Shown piece by piece: positions 36,036-51,000 of a DNA stretch of 64,000 bases. Location: assembly GCF_910594005.1 (NCBI RefSeq), contig NC_057829.1, forward strand, positions 57,891,001-57,955,000, given 5' to 3'. The stretch comes from Cervus elaphus (lineage: Eukaryota; Chordata; Mammalia; Artiodactyla; Cervidae). Both the position numbers and the translations under genes were made by a program. The notes under the pieces are model-generated. The model did no database searches. It saw only the letters and a program-made list of their open reading frames with translations, and had not been told where the DNA came from. Each line of letters begins with the position of its first letter. The first letter of the stretch is position 1.

Positions 36036-39000
36036 CCTACTTGTCCTTTTTTCTGGTGAATCCTGGTTAATGCACACAGTGTTTACTATCTGCCAGGTGC
36101 TATCCTAAATGCTTTGAGTAACCCAGTCTTCTGAATATTCCAGAGTGGTGGATACTGTCATTATCTCCATTTTACAGATGAGGAATAGTGAGTTTGCTAA
36201 CTTGCCCAGCTAGTAGGGAAACCACCAGATTTCAATTCAGCTAATTTGACTCCAGAGTTTGACTTCCTAATCCTTGGGTTCTGTATACATCATCGGTGTA
36301 TAACACAAAACTGACACCAACATGGATTATTTGGAATTGAATTATGCAAGTAACAGAATAATGAACACCTATGACACTTTACACATTGGATGCAGGCACT
36401 CAGTAAATATTGGTGGAATAAATGATTAAAAAAAAAAGCTTTAATGTTTCTTCTTTTCCATGGATGTTAACTTCAGGTAATATATTAAAAAAAAACCAAA
36501 AACCTTGGGAGCTCTACTTCTGTCTCTAAGCCTAGTTACTCAAAGTATCAAAAAGGAATAAAGATGAACTGCATGACTAAAAAGTCTCATAAATAAAAAA
36601 TCTGCTTGCTAACTAAACAAAACCTTTTTTTTCTTATAGGTATCAGATGCCGCTGCTCATAAATAACATCCATACAGGCTTTTCTTTCTGTTCTCTCTCT
36701 CTCTGTCTCCCTGGAGCTTTCTTCCTAAGCAATGGCAGGCGGGTTCTTTACCACTAGCACCACCTGGGAAGCCCAGTAAGACATAATGTCTTCAATAATC
36801 AAGATCCTATAATGGACACCCCATAATGGAACACTCATGAAGGAGAGTCTGCTTTGTTCTCTGAGTCTTTCAGAGGCTCCTGCATGCCAGCCTTACCCTT
36901 TCACATAGATGTCACTCATTTCCTCTCCTGTGATGCTTTTCTCATCCAGGACAACATCCTTGGTGTTCCAGATAATCACACGCAGGTAGTATCTACGAGA
37001 AGCACATTTTGAAGGTGGTTTTTCTTTTCAGGTCCTGAACCAAGACCCCAGTGAGATACAGCAGGGTCTCAAAATTACTTACTTCTTGGCTTTCCGGGGT
37101 GTGATGTTGAAAGGAGGGCCTGGTGGCCCCAAATTCTTGGGGAAAACATCCACCCACATCTGAAGTCTTCCCTAAACCATTCAAAAATGAAAAGAGAAAT
37201 GAAGTTACATTATGGGTGGTAGAGACTACAATCTTCTTTCATACATCTTCAGTGAAACTAGTGCAGGTCTCCTAATTTATTGGTCCATATGGAAGGCAAG
37301 AAAAATGGAGTAAAAGAGCAAATCAAGATGAATCTTACAACTTCAGTGTCACTTAGGCCATCCACCCTCCATTCTCTCCCAGGAGTGCCTACTTTATCAT
37401 AATCTGAGTCTTCCCTGGTTAATAAAATGAGGGGCTTGCCATCACTAACACAACCCCAAACACACATACTCCCTCTTACAGTGACTCAGAACAGTTGTCA
37501 CACCATCTCTCCTCCATCATCAGACTGTCTACTTGCTATCATTGTCAGTTTTGTGACACCCAAGGGTTTCTCCACTTACCTTGGGAGAGAAAATCAAAAT
37601 AATGTAAAAATGTACTTAATTTTGTAAAAGAAAAATAGCTGCACTTTCAAAGGAGAGACTCAATGTGAAAAATATTACCATTCACCAAACCGAGGGCTCC
37701 CTGCATTGGCTTGCTAGGGCCCACTGCCTGGAAGGGGGCTTGCAGGAACGTGGAGGGTGAAAGCCTGGACTGACGCTTGTGCCGCCATCTTGATGAGCTC
37801 CCCTCACCTCCCTTTATATCTTTGATGGCTACAGACCAGGCCCATTTATCTGACTGGAATATTCTTCCAGACAGCCTAGGAATGCCGTTAACACACTCTA
37901 TCAACCATACAAACCAATTTAAGTTCCGCAGACTGTTTTTGGATGTTCTGTGTACTCTGCCTTCATGACAAAAACAGATTGGTCTTTAAGAAAGTTGCCA
38001 AGGAAACCACTAGGTTGGCTTCCTAATGCATTGTGATCAAAATGAATTAACTGGGGCTCTTGGAAAGGGATATATTTTACTGTGATCCTTACTCTCTTCC
38101 AACTAATCTCGAGGGCTCAAGGGTCTAGCATACATCAAGAAATTAGCAATCTCCTCATTAGCTGTGTCTCCTAAGACCCAGCCACAGTCTGTCCAATGTG
38201 TAGGTAGAGGTGATGGAAGTATTGGTGGATGCCCAGGGAGAAATCTTCCTTGCTTTGTTACGTCTTAAGACTATTCATTTGAGAGGTGAGAGGGGGAAGA
38301 GGAGGAGAAATGGGCTCTTTGAGGGCAAGGAAGAATAATAAGAGAAGGAAGATATGAAAATAGGGAACAGAATAAAAGTGAGTGACAAAACAACCTAGTA
38401 AGCACAGCCCAACTTGTACTCACTTCTTAAGAGACCACGGTTCTGCTATCCATACAACAATATTTGCACCCATTATATTAATATTTCTTAAAGTGTGATT
38501 TCCTAACCATCTGCATCAGAACCTTTCCGGATACTTGTTACAAATTCAGATTCCTGGCCCCACCCCAGACTTACTGAATCTCTGCAGGCATGGTCTGGGA
38601 ATCTTCATTCTAATAAGCTTCCACATAGACTATCCTGTCATTTTCCATGTCTCCCCTTGCTTCTCTGGGAACTGCCCTTCCCCCGTCACGATCCACATGT
38701 GCCTGTGACGACCCACCCTGTGCACTGTACCCTGTCCTCCTGGCTACAGCTCAGTGTCTAGTGGTGGATGACGGGACCAAGTTAGGGCAACCCATCCTTT
38801 CCACATTTGGAAGCAGGTGGGGCTACATTATAATATACAAAACTCAGAAACCGTCCACAATATTCTGACACATCGGAAGGTGCTCACAGGAAAAGTGCAG
38901 GCTAGAGGAGACTCAGAAACAGACAAAAGACAGGGCAAGATCCTGGCCCAAGTTTGTTCTGAGTCACTGTTACTCTCCTGTCTGGATTTAGTGAGTTACC

Positions 39001-42000
39001 TGAAAATTCTTACAATAAATCCCCCTCGTGTATGCGTGTATGTGTGCGCTCAGTCACCTCAATCATGCCCAACTCTTTGCGACCCCATGGACTGTAGCCC
39101 ACCAGGCTCCTCTCTCCATGGGATTCTCTAGACAAGAATACTGGAGTCGGTTGCCATTTCCTACCCCAGGGGATCTTCCCGACCCAGGGATTGAATCCAC
39201 ATCTCCTAGGTCTCCTGCATTGGCAGGCAGATTCTTTACCCACTAAATTCCCCTCGGGAATGCAGCTAATCTGAGCTTCATTTCTATTTTTCATATAGCT
39301 TAAAGTATCCAAAAGAATAAACAAGGCAAGTCTGTGTCAGCTACTGCCACCACCTTTGGGGTGTGGGTGATGCATGTTCAGAAGTGGAGAGCGCTTTACC
39401 TGGGAGATGTTAGGCTGGAAGCTGCTGTGCAAAGTCCTCGTTTCCACGTGTTCAGGAACCAGCCCCTGAGTCCTGAGGATGTGAAGGGCGAGGCGCTCCT
39501 CGGGGGGCCCAAGGTGCCGGTGCAGGATTTTGTTTGCTTCTGCAATTTTTTTTTTTTAAAGGACAGTGAAACAGGGACGGGCATCCAGAAACAGTTCAGC
39601 CTTGAGGGATTCTCAGCACTTCAGCCCAGACTTTGCAAAACACAGTCAGGCAGTGCCAGTGTGTGAATGTGAACTGCAGCCTGTGAAAGAGTTGTTGATA
39701 GAAACAGCCCCTGACCAGAAGCCTTGCCCAACCAAGTTCATTCCTGACTTGTGGACTGCAAATAGCAGAGAGATCAAAAACACTCCAAACTGTGTAAGAG
39801 CAACCCCCATTTATGCTGGTGTCAGGGGCTCATGGCCAGATTCCTGTGCAGTTAGGTGTGGCCATGCAAACAAGGTAGGCTAGACTCTAACGTAGGTGGA
39901 AGTGATAGGTGTGTCCTTCAAGGTCCAGCTCGTAATACCCTCTCATGTAGGATCACCTCTGGCACCTTCTCTTCTGAATGCAGAAGAAAACGGTGACCTT
40001 AGAACCCTGAGGTGACGATGGGCAGAGCTGCAAGTTGAAAGAGCCTGGCCCATGAAGGACTGTTTGGAAGAGGACCACCCACCTGTAGGAGTACCTGTTT
40101 TGAATTTATGAGAAATAAACTTCTATTGTGTTAAACCACTAACATTTTTAAGCTTAACTGTTACAGTAGCTAGCTAGTATCACTGTGGCATTTAAAAAAA
40201 CAGACTCCCAAATTTTCTGTCACTCCTTCCATTGAGAATTGGGGGGTCTAAGTCCTCTCCTTTGAATCTGCAGACCTATTTGACCACTAAAGAAAGGATG
40301 CTGTGTTACTTCTAAGGCTAAGCATGAAAGACCACATGGGTCTTCCTGGATCACTTGCTCTGAGGGAAGCTGCCAGCCATGTAAGGAGCCTGGGTGCCCA
40401 GATAGCACCCTATGGTAAAGGCCTGGGTAGGTGCTCTGGTCATCAGGCCAAGGTGAGCTCCCAGCCAAGGGTCATCCTGGGCATCAAGCCTTCAGGTGAC
40501 TGCAGCCCCGGCCAACATCTGACAGCAGTCAACTGCCACTCAAGTGAGAAGTGCCCAGGTGAGCCCTTCCTGAATGGCTAACCCACAAGACTGTGAGCAA
40601 AACAAAATGGTTGTTATATGGGGAAAGACTCTAAAAAAGAGTGGATATACATATATAACTGATTCACTTTGCTATACAGCAGAAACTAACACATTATAAA
40701 TCAAATACACCAATACAACTTTTAAAAAACACAAAATGGTTTTTTTCAGCAGCTAAGTTTTGGGATGATTTGTTATGGGGCCAAAGTAATGGGAACAACC
40801 CTGTTTGATACAGCTTTTGGGGGGTGTTGTTTGATTGTTGGGGTAGTTGTCTCCATGAGACCATGTTACTTGCCAGTTTATTTCCAATGCCCTTTGCAAG
40901 TTCTGATGTAAACAGCATCATTCATTAAACATCTAATAATCCCTGATATTGACCAAGTCTTCAAGTCTTCTTTCAGATAGAAAGACAAATACAGTTTCTT
41001 ACAATGCCAGGAATAAACAGTTGAGGATCAGGAAGCACTTTCATTCCTGTGTATCTTTGTTCAGCTTTCTCCAGATATCCCATGTGCCCTCAAAACCAGC
41101 CTCATGCCAGCCCCTCTGGAAAACCCTCTTCCCTACAAAACACTGAATCATGCCACAACTCTTACATTCTATTAAGCTGATTTCAGTCTATGTCATAATG
41201 CAGTTTGCTGTTTATGTGTCAGGACAGACTGCATTATAAATTACTGCTCAGGAAAGAGCAAGACCCCAAGTTCGGACATGAACCAGATGTGAACTCAGCA
41301 GATTCTTCATTAGCCCCCAGCATCCCTGAGCCTTCTCAGGGTTGGGAGAATGATGGAATAATATTGGAAGAGAAATTCTTGCCCTACCATCTGAGCACTT
41401 CTGAGCTAATTATACATCACATGGAAATAAGTTAATTATCAGAACTTTGTGTTCAGAGCTCAAATAGCTATGACCTAAAAAGGTCAAGTGAAACATAAGC
41501 CAGACGAGAAAACGTGTCCATTTTGACACCTGACATGACTGTAAAACTCTAGCATAATGGGGCTTTTGTTAGACAGTCATGTGCGTGGAATTCCCTGTGG
41601 TGTCAGGGTACTGCTCTGCCCACCCCCCCTCCGTAACGCAAACCCAGCAGCAAACATGTGCTGCTACACCTTGCAACCAGCCTGCAACCCATGGCAGTGT
41701 GCTTACCAAATTCATCTAGGCTGTAGTCTTTTCCTCCATATCTGATGCTACTTCCATCTTCCGAAAGAACAGGCGGTGGGAAGCCTTTGAATCTGGCCAC
41801 ATTTTGAAGCAACTGTGTTGGTTTCAATTGATCTCGCCAGGTGTTTACTCCAGAACTGTGAATAATAATGCCACACTCAGAGTTAACCACAGGACACACA
41901 AGTTCTTCTTAGATTCATACACACACATACTTAAAGGCACATTCATGTAATGGGGAATGCACTCTAGACATTGGCTTTTGCCTAGAAATCTACTTAGGAT

Positions 42001-45000
42001 TTAGAGACTTAAAATCCAGAGTTATTTTGGCCTTCGCCAACTGGTCCTCCCCCCATCTCTGGCCCTCTGTAGATAATGAAGAGTTTGAGATCACCATAAT
42101 CATAATAGGCAAACATAAATTAGAAATCACAAGCTATATCTCATTGGGTAATACAGAGGGACACTGTTTAGCACTCAGGGAAGCAGGATCACCACAAAAC
42201 TGATCAGTGTGTGGGGAGGGGCAGGGAATTTCCACCGTCAAACACTGCTAGCTCTCCGTCCGTGGCATCACGGAGGGAGGGGTAGGAAGGAGGGGAGGGG
42301 AGGGACTGGCTCTGTGGGCTTTGCCACCTGTGCCATCCTCACCGAGCCCTGTACTGCCCCAGGGGCCAGTGTGGCATACGGATGCCAATGTGAATAGCGC
42401 CCCCTGCAGTTGTGCAGTGCTACGGCCCTGCTTCTTCCTAAGCGTTAGTCACTCAGTCATGTCTGACTCTCTGGAACCCCATGGACTGAAGCACACCAGC
42501 CTCCTCTGTCCATGGTATTCTCCAGTCAAGAATACTGGAGTGGGTAGCCATTCCCTTCCACAGGGGATCTTCACCATCTGAGCCACCAGAGAAGCCCAAT
42601 TCTCCCTCCTGACTTAAAGGATCCGAGGCTCAATGAAGACAGGCTTGAGGTAGAGCATCAGAGCTTCCCCAGTACTATCGTTAGATGGAACCGTCAACGT
42701 TTACATCCAAAGCCACTTACATACAGTACTGCTCAGGAATGCCGCAGTGGGACCCAAACCGGGAAAGGAATCTGTTTTCTAGATCAATAATTGTTTCTCC
42801 TACTTTTTCATCACGGGTAAAGGTGTCGTAATCGTAGACAGAAATTTTCAGATCCTTTTCTTGAGGTAAGTAGCAGCTCAGTTCATACATTCTGAATAAA
42901 TGAAAGTGAGATTAGAATTGCACGACCCCCCCCTGCCCCCCAGGTGTCTTGCATACTCCATAGCTCTGCACAGACTCTCTGGGCCATGGGAGGAGGATGC
43001 CATGGCCGGGATAGCAAGGTGGGTGGTGGGTGACAGGTGGTGCTTGAGAAGTACCACACGTCAGGAATAAGAACAACAACAGAGTATATACTTGCTCAGG
43101 AGAAGATCCGGGGCTTTAAGTGCCCAAGGAAAATCCCAGTTTTGCTGCTTACTAGCTGTGGGACCCTAGGGCAACTACTTAACGTCTTTGTGCTCTGTTT
43201 TCTCATCTGTAAAATGGGGATAATAATCCCTACCAGCTCATGTTGTTGTAAGGGTCAAGGGAATAAATGTTTAGAAAGCATTTGGTATGAGGGCGTTACT
43301 CAAAATTCACTAGCAATAATAATAATGTTATTATACATTAAATAATACTTATTGTTAAGAATTATAGTAGTATTAATATTATTAGCACACATGCCTATTT
43401 CCAGGGCACCCAGGCATCTCTACCCAACTGGGGATCAGTAATGCACAAGCACCCTGATTTATAACCCCCTATCTGTGTCCCCTTTTTTGTCTCAACAAGA
43501 GGCCATTACACCATGGAATATCCTGGGCTAACCCCACGGGAGCATGGGGGTCTGGAGGAGGGCAATGGAAAGCTTCCAAGAAGGCTCCCTCTCTCCTCCT
43601 AGGCTCTCTGGCTCTCCACTGATTCTTGAAGGCTTTCCTATAGTATCCGTATGAAAGCACAGACCCTTCTGAGAGACCAGCAGATAATCACAGTAGTTTC
43701 TGTGGCAGGTGAGCAATGTGGCGCCAGTTCTGAGAGGGTAATGACTACTGCGTGAACTCCGGATGGCCGGGGTTTGGCTCTGTACTTGCACACAGAGGGG
43801 CGGGTCCCCTCGCCGGTGCTCAACAAACTCTGCACCACAAATTGTGAGAGGCCCCTCAAATCTCTCCTCTCCCCCTGTGCCTCTGCCCCTCCTCCTGTCA
43901 CTCTGGTGTGTGGCCCGGTTCTTGCCCAAAGAACCAGAACTATTAATCTCTGGAATAGAAGGGTGTACATCAGTGGGGTTCTGGAGACAAGCTTCCAGGG
44001 GTCTCCTAGACACATCTCAGTGACTTCCCCAGACTTCTGCAGCCAGACAGGGCCTGCAAAAGGCAGACAGCCCAGGAGAGAAGGGGCTGTAGTCCTGACT
44101 AGACCGTATCCACACATGCCCCCAAATTCCATTGCTGAATCCCAAGGGACAGGTAATATGTGTCTGTTGAGAAAAAGAATTCTTTGCTCAAATAAGGCTG
44201 AGAATCACTTCTTCTGGTGTTCATCTGGGCAAACTGAAGGTTCTGAGAAATCCTGCAGTTATCTTTTTAACCCAAGCATCCTGGTTTGATTAAGAAATAT
44301 GCTTTTCCTTGGAACACCAATTAACATCTTTCTGGAAGACTAACACTCCATTGAATGTGATGTGATAACAATACCGTGCACATAGCAAAGTATGCTCTTT
44401 CCTGAATCTCTGTCCCAGAATTCCTCAGAGTCTCTGCTGAGAAGAAAGTCACCCGGTAAGACTGAGGCCAGGGCCTGGAGCTTAGGAGGGGTTGCGGAGC
44501 TGGGGTCTCCCTGACTCCACCCTGCTGGATGGAGCCAATTCTGAGTTCGCCAGATGGGGATTGGCCATGTGGAGCCTGACGGCATCACTTCCTCCTGAGG
44601 CGGCTTGAGCAAGACTCTTCCTGCCACTTAATTAAGCTTGCGCTTGGCTTCTCCAAGACAGGGCTGCTTTCCTCCCATAAAAGCTGGCTTTCCCTGCTTC
44701 CCTGTCTCCCTCGCATGGGGCCCTCCTTCCTGCCCTGCATGCCTTTTCCTGTCTAGACCTCAGGGCTGGATCAGCGGAAGAAAAGGAAAACGATCATATT
44801 GCCATGCCAGAGGATTATTTCCAATGCCTGGCTCCGGCACCCGGCCCCGGGGTGTGCAGCACAGAGGGGGTGTCTGTGTGTTGGGGAGGGATGTGTGTGT
44901 GTGTGTTTGTGTAGCTGTGGGTGTGTGTGTGTGCACGTGGGTGGATGTGGGTGTGTGTGCACACTCACAAGTGAGAGAGGGAAGGAATGTGTAAGGGTAC

Positions 45001-48000
45001 CATCCAACACACATGAGAAGCAGCAGATGGGCAGGATAATAAAGCCAGAATTTAAGATACCAGCCACACGTCAAATAAAAACAAAGTATTCTCCTTCTCG
45101 GTAGTGTTCTGGGGAAAAACAACACTGTGCAAATGTTTTTTGCAAAGAACATTTTTCTACAGGTGATGTGAAAGTTGCTCAGTTGTGTCCGGCTCTTTGT
45201 GACCCCATGTACTGCAGCCCGCCAGGCTTCTCCGTCCATGGGATTCTCCAGGCGGGTAGCCGTTCCCTTCTCCAGGGGATCTTCCCAACCCAGGGACTGA
45301 ACCTGGGTCTCCTTCATTGCAGACTGATTCTTTACTGCCTGAGCCACCAGGGAAGCCCTGCAGGTGATGGCTTGGCCATAAGCATGAAGCAGTACGGCGG
45401 TGGTTGGGAAAGCCTGGGGCTTGGTCAGGATTTCTCCCCAAGTTTAGGCTTCCCCATGTACCAGCTCCATGCACACAGCTCGGGCGCCCTGTTTCCCTCC
45501 CTGTGACGTGGGGCCGTGACCCCCTGCCCTGCCAGCTGCAGGGTCTGACACTGAGGTGGAAATCAGACGGCGGAGGCTGCAGGGTGCAGCCTGGCAGCCA
45601 CGCAGACCCTGCAGTCAGGTGGCCGGGGCATGGGTCCCGGTTCTGCCACTCCCCAGAGGGGTGAGTTGGGTGCTCATTCCCTTTGTGCCTCAGTTTCCTC
45701 TTTGTCAGTAGGCCCTCAGAGTGGTGAGATTCTTGAGATATTTTCTATGAAGGGCTCGCTATAGTGCAAGCCCTCAGTAAAAGCTCAGCAAATAGTAGTT
45801 TAGTCACCCAGTCGTTTCTGACTCTTTGTGACACCATGGACCGTAGCTCGCCAGGCTCCTCTGTCCATGGGATTTCCCAGTCAAGAATACTGGAGTGGGT
45901 TGCCATTTCCTTCTCCAGGGGATCTTCCCAACCCAGGGATCGAACCCGCATCTCTTGCATTGGCAGGCAGATTCTTTACCACTGAGCCACCAGGGAAGCT
46001 TGTAATAGTAGCTATTAGTAAATGTGGAAGGAGTTCATAGCTGACAAAAGCTGGTCCTCTTTAGAGGTCACTTGGGTTTGCCTTACCCCTGAGAAGGTTC
46101 TGATGAGATCAGTGTAACCGTGCAGAAACAAATGTCAGATGGCAAGGATGAAGATAGTAATGCTATTTCAAGAATCTTCTGGAACAGGAGACAGGGAGCA
46201 GGACATCTGATGCCATCACTTTCTTCCCCCTTCTCCGTTTTTGGTAACAGAGTCAGTAACACATACCCTGGCTCAAAACAATGGAATCAAAGCATCCCAG
46301 ACAAGAGAGTTCAACAGGATTGGGGTGTGAGAACCACCCTGTCACTCCACGGAAGTCACTGCCTACTCTTCTTGTCTAGAAGCCACAAACTCTCTGGACT
46401 TCTGGGCCTCCTAACATCCATGTCCTGTTACCCCTGCCCCCAGGTCTTAGAGCAGGTCTCTCAGACTTGGTTTAATTTTCTTCATGGCACTTTTTACTTT
46501 CAAGACATGCTTTTATTTATGTATTTACATATTCATTATCTGCCCCACTGACTTGGATATTTGAATAGTTCATAGACATAGTTTCACAGCTTTCAAGAGC
46601 AAAGCTTGGCGGCACATACTGCATCCTTAGCATGGAGGCCATGAAGAAAAGAACCACAGAAAAACGTTAGGAAATATCTGTTACCTGCCGAACACCGGGT
46701 TGAGCGTGTTGGGGATGTAGTTGTCTCGGTCTTCGATTACTTTTTTGCCCAGAGTTATTTTTATGTAAGGGTCACACTGTGGGGATGAAACAGAGGACAG
46801 GTTATGTCACTGTGGGGTGCCCACTTAAGTCAGTTTCTGGGACAGACTCAGATGTGACTCGTGATGAGAAGGGGCAACCTCAGATCAGGTCTGGGTAGTG
46901 CTCCCTCTTGGCGCCATGCAGCCAGCATGCCTTTGGAGGAAAGGCGGTGGCCGGGAGCAGTGACAAAGTAGTTCTCTGAGGTCACATCTGTAAAATGAGG
47001 AGGATGATCCAGCGGCTCCAAAGCCCCTTCCCTTCAAGCTCTTAGGTAAATACCCATTGGGACCATCCTCCTGAACAGATTGTTTTGATAGAGTATCTTT
47101 CCCCTCCAGAGATAACAGACGCCCAGAAAGAAGGAACATGACAATTATGGTGGTTGATGACTGTAATTATCTTGCTACAGGAGAAGGCCCCACACCCAGA
47201 CTCTTACCAGGCCATTGTTGTCCTGGGGCTGGAGCTCTAAGCCTCGAACAATGTAAATCCTAACCGTGCATTCCTGTGGGACGCTGTCAGGTAATTCCCG
47301 AAACTGCCGGGGAGGGGCCGGCACGCTGGGGTCATCCGACAGTGGGTAGATTCTGAAGGAGCCCTAGGAGAGAGACACACAGATGGAGCCGCAGGGCCCT
47401 GGGTGACCGGAGCAGAGGGCTCAGGGCAGTGTAGTCCCCCCAGGACGTGAGGGATGGCCACAGAGGGCTGTGGGACTGGGGGAGGGAGGACTGCTTTTGT
47501 GAAAGTTGTGGTGTGCTTGGCATGTTTCTGATGGGGAAAGTGAAGGGTGATAAAGTAATTAATAGATCACAGGAGAGAAGAAAGGTCAGAGCTGAAGCCA
47601 GGAGGCCTGGCAAAAACCCAGGGGAGACATGGAAGTGGCTTGGACCAATATGATGGCAAAGGAGGTGGTAGGAGTGAAATTCTGCACATTTTTTGAAGAC
47701 AGGAATAAGAATGATTATTTTTTAAACCCAATAAAATACTAAGGTGATTTCCCTTTTTTTTTTTTTTTTGCATTACTGCATAAACCCCCTTCCACTCCCA
47801 GGCAAACTCCTGTTCATCCCTCAGGTCTCAGTTGAAAAGTGTCACTTCTTCCAGGAAGCCTCCCTGACTTCCCCTGGGTTGGATGAGTTTCCTAACATCA
47901 TCTTCTAACACAACATTCATCCCTATTGCAGCAATGACATCTGCTTCACTGAAAGTGAAAGTCGCTCAGTTGTGTCTGACTCTCTGCGCCCCATGGACTA

Positions 48001-51000
48001 TACAGTCTATGGAATTCTCCAGGCCAGAATACTGGAATGGGTAGCCTTTCCCTTCTCCAGGGGATCTTCCCAACCCAGGGATTGAACCCAGGTCTCCCAT
48101 GTTTCAGGCAGATTCTTTACAGCTAAGCCACAAGGGAAGTCCAAGAATACTGGAGTGGGTAGCCTATCCCTGCTCCAGTGGCTCTTCCTGACCCAGGAAT
48201 TGAACCAGGGTCTCCTGCATTGCAGGTGGATTCTTTACCAGCTGAGCTATCAGAGTGTCATTACTATTTATTGTCTATATTCCTCACTAGATTTTCCTCA
48301 CTAGACTGTGACCTTCCTGAAGGAGGGAGCTATTTCTTGTCTGTCACTATCTCCAGGACCTAACACTGGGCTGGGCATGAAGCTGGGGCACAGTAAGTGG
48401 GTTTTGAATGAGTGAGCCATCAGGTTAGCTTGAGAGGCTTTATATTTTATCTTGAAACCAGCTTATGTACAAGAGAAAGCACTAAAGTTGGATTCAGAAC
48501 ATATGGGTCTTAGGATCCAGCTACTTTCATTCAATAAAGCAGCATGAAGTGAGCACCTACCATGTGCCAGGTACTGGGGGCCCAAAAAATGAACTCAAGG
48601 AATCCAGTCTGGCACAGGGATGTTAAATAGGTTTGACTCTCATGCTGTCTTCAAACACTGGGGTGGAAGCTCTAATGACAAGGATTTTGAGACCACGTGT
48701 AGGGTAAACTGGTCTGATTGATTAGTAATGTCTGCTATTGAAAGGGTTAGAAGTAACATGGATTTGCTACCTGTGGTTGGAGGGAGGTGCAGTGGTGAAA
48801 GCAGATACTTATGATGTGAAAGGCGCTTTACTAGTGGTGGGGACCCAGGGAGCCTGGAGCAGGAGTGAGTCACCCTGCCAGGAGCAATCAGGGAGCACTT
48901 CACAGAGAATGTGACTTCGGAGCTGGCACTTAAAAGAATGAGTAGGAGTTTTTCAGACCTCAGAGCAGGAAGGAAGGGCATCCAGAGAATGAAGACCTGT
49001 CCCAAGGCTCCAAGTTGTGAGAGGACAGCATGGGTTTGGGGCTTGGAGAGGGTGTGGTGGCAGGGGAGACAAGAAGCTTGTGAAAGGCCAGCTCCACCCT
49101 AGGGAGGAGTTGAGACTTGACCAAGTGGAAACTCAAGCGATGCTTTCAAGTGGTCAAGAAACATGATCGGATTTGATTGTATCGAGGATGGACTGGATAG
49201 TGAATGAGATAGGGAACAAGGACAATGGATTGTAAAGGTGTTGTACTGATGATCCAACTGAAAGCCTGGGAGGGGGTGGGGGGAACATGTGTGTGTATGT
49301 GTGTGTGTGGTGGGGGGGGTGGGACTTAGAGAGACTGACTCTACAAGATTCAAGGCTGGTCGGCATCAGCAGGAAGACTGGCTTTGAGGATTCTGCCCCC
49401 AGTCCCACTGCCCTTTTCCTTGTTAGCATTTCCAAGCATCCTTCAGGTGTCAGAGGATAGGTCCCTGACCCAGAGACTGGTGGTCCTTTATCCTAGGTCT
49501 ATAAAGAAAATAAAGATGGATTTTAAACAGGATAGAAACACATTTTACTCACCTTAAACTCCCCTACCACAGAAGGATCTTCATTCTCATCTGATTTGCC
49601 TCGAAACAGCTTGAAAGTATCTGAGAAGTCTGTCAGGCCCTCGAATTCCTCTACATCCTCTAGTTCACAATCATATATCTGCAAACCATCAACAGATTCT
49701 TAATTTCTCATTATAACACGGGTGGGATCTAAAATCAAAATGACTGACAATACCAAACGCACACGAAATATGGATGGAGCAACTGGAACTCTCATATTGC
49801 TGGCTGGAGTGCATAATGATACAAACACTTTGGCAAAGTGTCTGGCAATTTAAATATCCAGCTACACTATGATACAGAGTTGAATTCCTAGATGTTCATC
49901 CAAGAGACATGAAAACATGTCTGCATGGTATAAGAATGTCCACAGCAGCTTCATCATCAGAGAATGGATAAACAAGTCATGATACATCCATACAATGGAA
50001 TATGACTCAGCAATAAAAAGGGTCAAACTACTGATATACATGACATGACTGATCTCAAAACTACTGTCTTGGGCTATAGAAGCCACACACACAAAAATAC
50101 ACACACACACAAATATATATTGTATGGGTCCACTTATACGCAGTATGAAAACAGGCAAAACTGATCTGTGATGATGAAATCAGATCAGCTGCCTAAGAGG
50201 GTTGGCAGGTTGTTAGGAATTGACTGGAAAGGGGTACACAAAGGAGTTTTCTGGGGAGATGGGAATGTTTGTTGCCTTGTTTTGGTAGTGGTTTATGTAG
50301 GTAAGTATATATAATCATAACTCAATGAATTACTTTATTGTATGTAAATTATACCTTGATAAAGAGCTAGAAAAAGAGGAGGAGAAGCAAGGAAGAGAGA
50401 GAGGCAGAGGATGGACTGTGGGGCTGATCCATCAGACTAGTTTATTTCTGTAAATGAGAGGTTCTTTACATGCTGGTGTTTCTTAAGCTACATTGAGATG
50501 TTATGATAATCACAAGAAAGAATGTGGATTTTTTCACTTTGATGGAGAAAAAAAAATTTTTTTTTAACTTTTAATTTTGTATTGGGGGTATGGCCAACTA
50601 ATATTGTTGTGATAGTTTCCGGTGAACAGCAGAGAGACTCAGCCACACATATACATGTATCCATTCTCACCCAAACTCCCCTCCCATCCAGGATGCCACA
50701 TAACACTGAGCAGAGTTCCATGTGAGATAATTATTTTAATGACCTGATATTTCTCTTTTTAAAGTTTATCTTTCTACTATGCATTGTTCTGAAAATGTTA
50801 GCCTTCGCTTTAGCTTTACTACTAGAATAGTAGTACTGAATTCAGTAGTACTGAATAAAGAACTAGAAAACTCAAACCCTTAACAGAAAGATCATCCATA
50901 ACCAGATCTGCCTAGTTCAAAAGCTCATCTCCCTCCTGGACACACAGTTGTGATTGTATGCTCCATGCATGTAAAAAAATCAACTGCTCAGCTAGTAAAA

